DNA of 7,244 nucleotides from Akkermansiaceae bacterium. GTDB taxonomy: Bacteria; Verrucomicrobiota; Verrucomicrobiia; Verrucomicrobiales; Akkermansiaceae. The stretch is from positions 1 to 7,244 of the forward strand of contig JAHDGN010000162.1 of assembly GCA_020627645.1 (NCBI GenBank). Reading direction: 5' to 3'. Of this stretch, positions 1 to 5,996 are shown piece after piece (the stretch's first letter is position 1; every line of letters begins with the position of its first letter). The translations under genes and the position numbers were made by a program. The notes under the pieces were generated by a model that was given only the letters and a program-made list of their open reading frames with translations, had not been told where the DNA came from and searched no databases.

Positions 1-1884
1 TCCTGATCCTAAAATCCCGGGGCTCGAACCACCCGAATGCCCCGCAAGTGCCACCGAGTGTAAACCAAGGTAATCAAAGTAGTTTGCCGGATCGTTATTG
101 ACGTATTCGTAGAGGTTGGAACTCGCCTCTGCTGGATCTTGACTCAAGAAACGACCCAGGTTCGGACAATAATATCGATGATCGTAGCAGTAGAGCTTGG
201 TTTCACTGTCGAAGTATTTGGTAGCAAAACGGAATGGGTTTTTGTCCGCCCACTCCCCTTCCGACCTCAGTAGTTTACCGTAAGCCGAGTATTCGTAACG
301 TGCCACACATTCTCCAGCGGATTTGTAGAGCCCCATCAAGTTCCCAGCTCCATCATAGCTTGGGAAGAATTTTTCGGACCATGCTCCTCCCGCATTCCTC
401 GATTGGAAGGCGATCAAGCCACCCACGCCACCCGCTCCAGCAAGCGAACCAGACCAATCAAGTCCCCAGAAGTATTTGCGACTCGACTCAAGTTGAAGTC
501 CTCCAGATCTCTTGAAGATATTTTCGTAAATGAGTTGGTAGCCATCAAAGTAGAAAATGTGGGTCTTTTGAATGCTGTTGGAAATCGCACTCCCTGAAGA
601 CGTGACATAGTTGTCTTTCTGGTAGCGACGCCCCATGTAGTCATATTTGAACTTGAGCTTCACTTTGGGGCACCCGGCTGCAAGTGCCGCTGAGGTCGAA
701 TCGATCGCGATTAGACGGTTCTCAGCATCCCAGGTGTAGCGATAGAGCGAGTCTTGAGCCAGGTTGCCCCGCGAGTCATATTTCATCACTTCTTGCGCCG
801 CCCTGAGGGAGACAGGCACCTGGAGTTTCTCAATCACATCTTTGTTTCCTCCGTTGGCAGAATCTACCCCACCAGCTCCCTGCTCAACCGCATTGAGATC
901 CACTGAACCAGCAACCGGATTGGAATTCGAAGCGTTACTCACCCAGTCGCGATAAGGCACCGCAACATGGAAGAAATTTTCTCTGCGATCCGCCTGAGTC
1001 ACTCGAGTCGGAATGCTCCCAGCCGACATCGTCACCCCACCTTGCACATTCCCTGACATTTCAGCATACCCTGGATTCTGACGCTGCGCATATTGGTTGA
1101 GCGCATTCGAAGTATAGGTAAACGTGCGGTCAGCCCGGTTTCCATTGAGGGAAATTCCTTTGCGGGTTTCAGTCCGGCGGTTTCCGGCAAGGTCATAGGA
1201 AAAGCCAACACTTCGTCCCAGAAGACGAGCACTCTCACTTGCCGAGACTCCAGCGTAGACATCGACATCCGTCACCTCAGAGCGCACATTGTAACCGTAG
1301 TTCAGGAACATCCCTCCACCATAGGGTTCAAGATGCGCTCCCGTCATCGTGGCGCTCTGCCTCCGGTGCAGTTTGTCGTAACGATAGTCAACTCGCAGCT
1401 CAGAAGCTCCACCTTGGCTAAACTCGATGGTTTCCAAGAGGTCACGATTCGGCAGGTAAGTCCTGTTTTCCGAGAGCACTCCCACTCCCCGTTTTGCGAT
1501 CAGACCATTTCCAAAGGTCAAATAATCGTAGGTGGTTCTCTGAGGATCTGAACCCGACTCACCAATACTCTTGACCTGGCCAAGGCTATCAAACTGGTAA
1601 TCATAGCGATGTCTTGAATTTGAAATCACACCAAGGTTTCCACCGGTCGAAGTTCCAAGGCTCATTTGGGAAATCCGGCCAATAAGATGATTCACACCAG
1701 AAGAGGCATTATACTGGTATCCACAGTGACGGGCCGCATAGCTACTATCATTTGAAGGGTTAAGGGCAGTGTAAGCTGCCGGAAGGTCCACTTGTAGAAG
1801 CTGCATCGCATCTTTGAGCGAGTTGGCATTCTGATATTGGTAATGAAAGTTGCGGGTCCCCGCCCCATCAGTCACCGAAGCCAT
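1..1884 (-). CDS. RHS protein piece D: late YD repeats and RHS-associated core (C-terminus off window)
   Basis: The frame is open for 628 codons from a nominal ATG at 1884 to the window edge with no stop. It overlaps piece C by 13 bases, and the GAMASVTDGAGT start reads as a continuation of piece C. YD units include YDYQFDSLGQVKSI (94-107), VDYRYDKLHRRQS (165-177), FSYDLAGNRRTET (228-240), YTWDAENRLIAID (383-395) and FKYDYMGRRYQKD (412-424). A conserved RHS segment GLDWSGSLAGAGGVGG lies at 474-489, then YDGAGNLMGLY and YEYSAYGKLL. Residues 549-608 are the RHS-associated core. Only 20 residues of tip follow, rich in Gly and Ser, too short to name. This is the best-preserved and most diagnostic part of the gene. 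Confidence 0.85.
   Translation of the reverse strand, partial: MASVTDGAGTRNFHYQYQNANSLKDAMQLLQVDLPAAYTALNPSNDSSYAARHCGYQYNASSGVNHLIGRISQMSLGTSTGGNLGVISNSRHRYDYQFDSLGQVKSIGESGSDPQRTTYDYLTFGNGLIAKRGVGVLSENRTYLPNRDLLETIEFSQGGASELRVDYRYDKLHRRQSATMTGAHLEPYGGGMFLNYGYNVRSEVTDVDVYAGVSASESARLLGRSVGFSYDLAGNRRTETRKGISLNGNRADRTFTYTSNALNQYAQRQNPGYAEMSGNVQGGVTMSAGSIPTRVTQADRRENFFHVAVPYRDWVSNASNSNPVAGSVDLNAVEQGAGGVDSANGGNKDVIEKLQVPVSLRAAQEVMKYDSRGNLAQDSLYRYTWDAENRLIAIDSTSAALAAGCPKVKLKFKYDYMGRRYQKDNYVTSSGSAISNSIQKTHIFYFDGYQLIYENIFKRSGGLQLESSRKYFWGLDWSGSLAGAGGVGGLIAFQSRNAGGAWSEKFFPSYDGAGNLMGLYKSAGECVARYEYSAYGKLLRSEGEWADKNPFRFATKYFDSETKLYCYDHRYYCPNLGRFLSQDPAEASSNLYEYVNNDPANYFDYLGLHSVALAGHSGGSSPGILGSG
61..240 (-). 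other. RHS-associated core domain
   Basis: Sixty residues from NPFRFATKYFDSETKLY through HRYYCPNLGRFLSQDP and NLYEYVNNDPANYFDYLGL match the hallmark RHS core. This segment closes the cage and, in TcC toxins and RHS effectors, forms the aspartyl self-cleavage site that frees the C-terminal domain. The two acidic positions (LSQDP and FDYLGL) are kept. Deviations: DYLGL replaces the usual DPLGL, and two Cys occur (LYCYD and YYCPN) where Tyr/Gly and Asn/Asp are usual. The variable tip starts at base 60. Confidence 0.9.
784..1077 (-). other. Non-YD insert in the late RHS repeats
   Basis: Residues 270-367 of piece D break the YD pattern. They begin NPGYAEMSGNVQGGVTMSAG, continue through RRENFFHVAVPYRDWVSN and end before MKYDSRGN. 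Related RHS proteins have an Ig-like insert at this place, of the type 'VSGTA..ATVTVNG...YF', shortly before the YTWDAENRL motif. By position and style this is a diverged copy, probably a small beta domain on the outside of the cage. The assignment is inference. Confidence 0.5.
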
Positions 1885-2903
1885 CGCTCCTGAGACTCCC
1901 CGGTGTAGGTCACACCACTCAATTGCCCAGTTTTGGGGAAGTAAGAGTAGGCGGTAGTAATTGCGTTGGTCGTCACCGTCTGGGCATCCGCAAATGCACC
2001 CGGGGTAGTTCTCGTTCTCAATCGCCCCCTCTGATCATAGGTATAAGAGGTCACCCGAGATTTGGCATCAGTCTCGCTCTTAAGCAATCCAGCCGCATCA
2101 AAGTAGTCATAGGTGGTGACATCTCCCTGCGCCCCAGCTGGCCAGCTGGCTCCCGAAAAATCAACTGCACCCGATTTGTTTGGATCAACCCGGAAAGTAT
2201 GACTCCGATGAAGCTGCCCAAGGAAATCATAGTCGTATTTCAAGGGCTGCACTTTAGCTCCCCACCGATGAGTCAGCTGATCTCTCGTATTATAAGAAAA
2301 ATAGGTCGACTGACCAAGCGCATCAATCCGGGCATCTAATCTCCCAGCAGCATCATAGACAAATTCGGTGGTTTGCCCCTCTCCGTTGGCAGTTGACGGT
2401 AGCGACCCATTCACGGAATTGAGACCTGTCGTGACTTTCCAAACACGACCTTCACCAGGTCGGTAGTCGTAGCGCGTAGCGCCTCCGGCTCGGAAGTCTT
2501 TAGTGAACGATAATCGGCCAAGGCTATCAAAGGTACCCTGAGTAATCCCTGTCCCCCGGTGATTCATCACTGGCATTCCCATATAAGTCTGATCAATCGA
2601 GAAAATTCCAGAATCCTTCACCGTAGAAAACACCTCAACCCCTCCACTTGAGATGATTCGAGCAAAGGACTCGGTGACATTCCCATGAATATCAATTCCT
2701 TTCTGATGTGAGAGTGTCGTTGCGTTTTTTCCGGTAAGGAAGACTTGCGCTCGCGAGGTGAACCCAACAGTGGAATTATCTTCAGGATAGGCTGTCGCAG
2801 TGGTCTCGTAGACTGTCTGACCATCAGCAGTTTTAAATATACGGTGATAGTCAGAAAAGCGGACAGTGCTTCCCAAAGTCAGAGAAACCATTGACATCAA
2901 CAC
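1872..2903 (-). CDS. RHS protein piece C: middle YD repeats
   Basis: The open frame runs from a nominal TTG at 2903 to a TGA at 1874..1872 (343 residues) and overlaps piece B by 53 bases in another frame. The first five or six residues are probably out of frame. From SLTLGSTVRFSDYHRIF it continues the DVNG motif at the end of piece B, as in related RHS proteins where a DVDG-like sequence leads into a short Thr/Arg segment. YD units include GTFDSLGRLSFTKDF (123-137), FVYDAAGRLDARID (181-194), YDYDFLGQLHRSH, YDYFDAAGLLKSETDA and YTYDQRGRLRTRTTPG (288-302). It ends in YSYFPKTGQLSGVTYTGES, a typical RHS step into the next module, then leaves frame. No signal peptide or ribosome site supports independent translation. 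Confidence 0.75.
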   Translation of the reverse strand: MLMSMVSLTLGSTVRFSDYHRIFKTADGQTVYETTATAYPEDNSTVGFTSRAQVFLTGKNATTLSHQKGIDIHGNVTESFARIISSGGVEVFSTVKDSGIFSIDQTYMGMPVMNHRGTGITQGTFDSLGRLSFTKDFRAGGATRYDYRPGEGRVWKVTTGLNSVNGSLPSTANGEGQTTEFVYDAAGRLDARIDALGQSTYFSYNTRDQLTHRWGAKVQPLKYDYDFLGQLHRSHTFRVDPNKSGAVDFSGASWPAGAQGDVTTYDYFDAAGLLKSETDAKSRVTSYTYDQRGRLRTRTTPGAFADAQTVTTNAITTAYSYFPKTGQLSGVTYTGESQERWLR

Positions 2904-3942
2904 CGTATCGAATCAGGTCAGCAAATTCATCGTATTGAAAGAGGCTCCGAAGGGTCTTATTTCCATTGACGCCTCCCTGGGCCACCTCTGATTCCAGAAT
3001 ATGATCCAACAACCCAGTTGCGTTGGAGTAATGGTAGCTTTTTTCAAAGTCAGTTCCAGTAGCCGAAGTCCCAGTCGCTTTCGTCGGGCGACCAAACCAG
3101 TCGGTGGTCACTTTGTAACGAGGGTGAGGCACAGATGAGGATGCCTCAACTCCCACATCGACCTGGGTCAGGAGACCATTGGTTCCTGGAGTATCATAGG
3201 AGTAGGAATAGTACTCAGGCACAACCGCATCGCCTTGGATCGATTTAAGTCGTCCATCAGTGTGATAAATCCTACTCACTTGGCGAGCATCAGCGGTGCC
3301 TGCAGCAATGGAGATATCGACCCGCTTGCCAGACCCCGGTTCACTTGAATAAGTATAGGTAGTTTCCACTCCATGAGGATCTACCGCACGCAGGAGATAA
3401 CCTTCGGCATCAAACTCCCTGATGCTAGCAAGTGATTCATTTTGTCCGTCAATGGAGGTGCGCACCACGCGGTCGAGGGCATCATATTGATAGGATCTGG
3501 TGATCGTGGATGGAATATTCTCAATGGTGCTTCCAACCGCAACGGACTGAACAGTCCTGATGACCCTACCCAATCCGTCATAGATGAAGTCTGTTTTTAC
3601 GCCACGATAGTCGATGACATAGTCTTTCCAGAGTCCTTGATAGGCACACCGGAAGTGAAGACGCTCATTTGATTGATTTCCGTCATCTGAAACATAGATG
3701 TGGGTAACCCGCGAAAAACTGTCATACAAAATCCGCGTCACGTTCGTCAGCGCCCACTGGCTATCGTTTCGATAGACCCAGCTTTCGACTCGTTGAAGTT
3801 GCCCCTGATTGTTAAAAATTTTGATATTCTTCGTCGATTTTCCAGCCACCAAAGTCAACGCATCAATCTCAAAGGTCTGCCCGCCATGGTTGATGGTGGT
3901 TTGGCTGATGAGATCAGAGCGCATCTGGTTTCTGATACTCAC
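2851..3942 (-). CDS. RHS protein piece B: early YD repeats
   Basis: This piece runs from a nominal GTG at 3942 to a TGA at 2853..2851 (363 residues). The GTG overlaps the stop of piece A as GTGA, but no ribosome-binding site precedes it and the product would have no signal peptide, so I treat it as a continuation rather than a new gene. YD-repeat units are plain: FIYDGLGRVIRT (119-130), YQYDALDRVVRT (151-162), REFDAEGYLLRAVDPHGVETTYTY (split over 175-198), RIYHTDGRLKSI and TDWFGRPTKAT. The true frame seems to end after FQYDEFADLIRYGVDVNG (residue 352); the final 11 residues look out of frame. An in-frame stop at 3966..3964 limits the first frameshift to about 25 bases. Confidence 0.75.
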   Translation of the reverse strand: MSIRNQMRSDLISQTTINHGGQTFEIDALTLVAGKSTKNIKIFNNQGQLQRVESWVYRNDSQWALTNVTRILYDSFSRVTHIYVSDDGNQSNERLHFRCAYQGLWKDYVIDYRGVKTDFIYDGLGRVIRTVQSVAVGSTIENIPSTITRSYQYDALDRVVRTSIDGQNESLASIREFDAEGYLLRAVDPHGVETTYTYSSEPGSGKRVDISIAAGTADARQVSRIYHTDGRLKSIQGDAVVPEYYSYSYDTPGTNGLLTQVDVGVEASSSVPHPRYKVTTDWFGRPTKATGTSATGTDFEKSYHYSNATGLLDHILESEVAQGGVNGNKTLRSLFQYDEFADLIRYGVDVNGFSDFGKHCPLF

Positions 3943-5963
3943 ACAGACCTTCGCCAGAGAGCGTTATTCACTTCAAGATCCTGGAACGGAGTCCCATTTC
4001 CTCCCGAAGGAAGATCGACAGTGTAGGTGCGTGAAGGAAGTTCCGCACCTTGACCACTCACTGAGAGTTCAACCCAGGCATTGTTGACCCCTTGAAAACT
4101 CCCAACCGCTTTGTAACCAAAAGAGGTCTTTGTATTGTTACGGTTAACAGTGTAGTAGGGCTTTTTGTTGAGATTGTGATTAAAGTTGCTCGCATCTTCG
4201 TGGGTTCGGTAGCGGGCCATGTAAAGGGTGGCATTCGCGTCCTCGAAATCGTTCCCACTCGGGGATTCACCATCAGTGTAGGCGTGATAAGCTACTTGGA
4301 CATGCTTTCCATTAGGGTCATTCGCCCGATAGGGAAAGGTGTAATAGCGATTCACATTTGCTCCGATCTCATGTTCTACCCCTGATTTCGACCAGGTTGT
4401 CTTAGCCGAACGGATTTGACCGGGGGTCCTCATCCAATCCTGCCCATAAAGAAGCTCCGTCTTCGTTGTTTCCCCATTTGCCGTCGGCACAGTCAGCTGT
4501 CTCGAATCACCCTCGACGTTGAAATTTTGAAACCCGTCTCCCTCAGGCCCAAAAACCATCCATGGTTTTCCTCCAAAAAGATTAGCTCCATGATACGCCT
4601 GAAAATTCCCATCAGCGAGGAACCACGAAAGCACATCATATTCCTGACGGTCAAACGACGTCCCTGAGATGAACGAGGTCGCAGCCAAGTTTGGGATATG
4701 ATACTCATAGAACCCCCAATTCCCGAAGTGGCTCTTGAACGACTTTAATCCTCCAAATTGAGCCAATCCAGAGTCTAAGGGCCCCACGTCGGCATCATAG
4801 TAGCGGTAGTTGTCAGTTCTCTCGAGCTCAGAGTCACCCTGGTTCACCTTGCGCTGGTACAGTCGCTCTTCAACCTCGAGCGACTCAAAAGGAGGAATCT
4901 GAACATAGGTGTCACGAATTTCAAAAGACTTCGTAGCTTCAGCAATAGAGCCTGCCGGAGTCGTAGCGTAGCTCAACGACCTTGCCTCCTGACGACGTCC
5001 CGAAACGAGTTGGTTATCAACAGACAGACTTTTTGATATCCCTGTTCCGGAGCTCGTCAGAGTCCAGTCTGAAAAGCCACCATCAACGGTTTTCTGAACG
5101 GTGTAGGTAATCACCTGGTTGGCCTGGTCACTCTGCCTCAGGGTGAGTCGATTGATGGCCGGTCGGTCAAAACGATAGGTCACTAAAGGAACACCAACTG
5201 GGGCGTAAAGCGTTGAGCTGTTCCCTCCAATTCCACCTGAATAAACACTAACCGTAAAACCCACTCCGTCGCTATCGTCAGTAATATCAACTAAGCCTTG
5301 GGGAGTCTTAATCTGGCGGACTGATTCTCTAACGCCATCTGAATTGTTGTCGGTGTAGTGCACGACAAGCTCACCGTCGTTGGATTCTGGGATCTGCAAA
5401 GCCAACGCCGACCGCTTGTAACTATTGGTGACGAGATCCTCTTGAAGATATTGAAGATAGCCTGCCGTATTTCCACTGCGGAGACGACCCAAGCCCATGG
5501 TCCAGCTCAGGTCTTCGATCTGCAATGGTGTTGCCACTCCAAGAGGCATCGCTGCCTGCCCGTCCACAACCCCCTGATCAACCATGACAAGTTCGTAGGT
5601 TGTATCACTAACTTGACGATTCTCTAACCAAAGCGAACTGCGAATCTTCCCGTCAATTTTACTAACATGGGATTCGCTGTTGATCGTCAAAGCATAGTCC
5701 AATTGGGTTGGAGCGACGATACGAAGCCTGTTTTTTACACCAGGGATGGTAGGCCTAGAAAACGTCCGTCCATCATTGATATTGACCGCAAAAGCCCCAA
5801 AAATATCTTCATCGTTGAGAAAGACTCTCACCCCATTGACGGGCGCTCCATTATCAGTAAAAAACGAGAGATGGAAACCGACGTCGGCCCGCATGGGCGC
5901 CGCGCTTACCGTCGAAATAGATAGGATGCTCAGAAAGCTGCAGAAGAAAAATATATTTTTCAT
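3939..5963 (-). CDS. RHS protein piece A: signal peptide and N-terminal region
   Basis: This piece is 674 residues from ATG to TGA. Residues 1-21 form a Sec signal peptide (Lys2, hydrophobic core to about residue 16, VSA before the cut). Residues 25-130 resemble an Ig-like or carboxypeptidase-regulatory-like beta domain. Residues 150-240 contain DLSWTMGLGRLRSGNTAGYL and VRQIKTPQGLVDI, patterns I recall from the N-terminal part of large RHS proteins of Verrucomicrobiota and Planctomycetota. The rest is Tyr-, Gly- and Asn-rich beta sequence without strict YD repeats. The last residues before the stop (RRSV) probably lie at or past the first frameshift. The protein is expected to be exported to the periplasm or beyond. 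It starts 33 bp after the TSP3 gene. Alone this piece would be a secreted fragment lacking the RHS cage. Confidence 0.8.
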   Translation of the reverse strand: MKNIFFFCSFLSILSISTVSAAPMRADVGFHLSFFTDNGAPVNGVRVFLNDEDIFGAFAVNINDGRTFSRPTIPGVKNRLRIVAPTQLDYALTINSESHVSKIDGKIRSSLWLENRQVSDTTYELVMVDQGVVDGQAAMPLGVATPLQIEDLSWTMGLGRLRSGNTAGYLQYLQEDLVTNSYKRSALALQIPESNDGELVVHYTDNNSDGVRESVRQIKTPQGLVDITDDSDGVGFTVSVYSGGIGGNSSTLYAPVGVPLVTYRFDRPAINRLTLRQSDQANQVITYTVQKTVDGGFSDWTLTSSGTGISKSLSVDNQLVSGRRQEARSLSYATTPAGSIAEATKSFEIRDTYVQIPPFESLEVEERLYQRKVNQGDSELERTDNYRYYDADVGPLDSGLAQFGGLKSFKSHFGNWGFYEYHIPNLAATSFISGTSFDRQEYDVLSWFLADGNFQAYHGANLFGGKPWMVFGPEGDGFQNFNVEGDSRQLTVPTANGETTKTELLYGQDWMRTPGQIRSAKTTWSKSGVEHEIGANVNRYYTFPYRANDPNGKHVQVAYHAYTDGESPSGNDFEDANATLYMARYRTHEDASNFNHNLNKKPYYTVNRNNTKTSFGYKAVGSFQGVNNAWVELSVSGQGAELPSRTYTVDLPSGGNGTPFQDLEVNNALWRRSV
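5901..5963 (-). other. Sec signal peptide of the RHS protein
   Basis: Covers residues 1-21 of piece A: one Lys, a strongly hydrophobic stretch (IFFFCSFLSILSIS) and a VSA|AP signal peptidase I site after Ala21. It is not a lipobox, since the only Cys is residue 8, inside the hydrophobic core. It points to export by the general secretory route, unlike T6SS RHS effectors, which lack such signals. Confidence 0.85.
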
Positions 5964-5996
5964 CGTTTGAAATTTTGAATGACTAAAACCTTAGAA
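5964..5996 (-). other. 33-bp spacer between TSP3 and RHS genes; no clear Shine-Dalgarno
   Basis: The spacer is AT-rich, with no promoter-like or terminator-like structure, which fits an operon. No AGGAGG-like site lies 5-12 bases before the ATG at 5963; the nearest purine stretch (AAGG) is about 25 bases upstream. An in-frame TAA at 5993..5991 precedes the ATG with no other start codon between, so the start at 5963 is fixed by the frame rather than by a ribosome site. Confidence 0.6.

Larger units (their letters stand above)
1..5963 (-). pseudogene. Giant secreted RHS/YD-repeat protein gene, split by three frameshifts, 3' end off window
   Basis: Four consecutive open pieces (5963..3939, 3942..2851, 2903..1872, 1884..1) together read as one RHS protein of about 1,990 residues in the window: Sec signal, N-terminal beta-rich region, YD repeats throughout, then the RHS-associated core near base 61-240. 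RHS proteins form a hollow beta-cage that encloses a variable C-terminal domain, which in many families is an effector released by self-cleavage. Domain order runs unbroken across the joins and no piece after the first has its own signal peptide, so four independent genes are unlikely. The joins need -1, +1 and -1 shifts at about 3939-3963, 2854-2915 and 1872-1905. No classical slippery heptamer is seen at any of them. Either the gene is a young pseudogene or the sequence carries indel errors; the near absence of other damage makes errors a serious possibility. Confidence 0.65.

Noticed and set aside
1093..1551. 152-codon open frame on the plus strand
   Set aside because: It lies opposite piece D, whose minus-strand product is clearly RHS. 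Its product has no recognisable motif and a shadow-like composition.
1923..2339. 138-codon open frame on the plus strand
   Set aside because: It is antisense to the YD repeats of piece C, with no family likeness and no ribosome site of note.
1581..2531. DNA repeat CCAAGGCTATCAAA at about 1578 and 2518
   Set aside because: Both copies encode FDSLG in YD repeats; the likeness is due to the protein repeat, not to a mobile or recombination site.
3939..3942. GTGA overlap as translational coupling of two genes
   Set aside because: Piece B would start inside an RHS domain with no ribosome site or signal peptide; the frameshift reading explains it better.
1872..3966. Programmed ribosomal frameshifting at the three joins
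   Set aside because: No X-XXY-YYZ heptamer or known +1 shift site is visible, and three programmed shifts of mixed direction in one gene would be exceptional.
509..5460. Shared TCTTGAAGATATT at about 510 and 5440
   Set aside because: A short match in unrelated coding contexts with no flanking similarity; chance is enough.
5901..5963. Lipoprotein signal at Cys8 of the RHS protein
   Set aside because: The Cys sits seven residues from the start within the hydrophobic core, with no L-x-G/A-C lipobox; a signal peptidase I site follows at VSA.
1..5963. T6SS effector or Tc-toxin component
   Set aside because: A Sec signal peptide is present, and no PAAR domain, VgrG or Tc A/B component is visible in the window.
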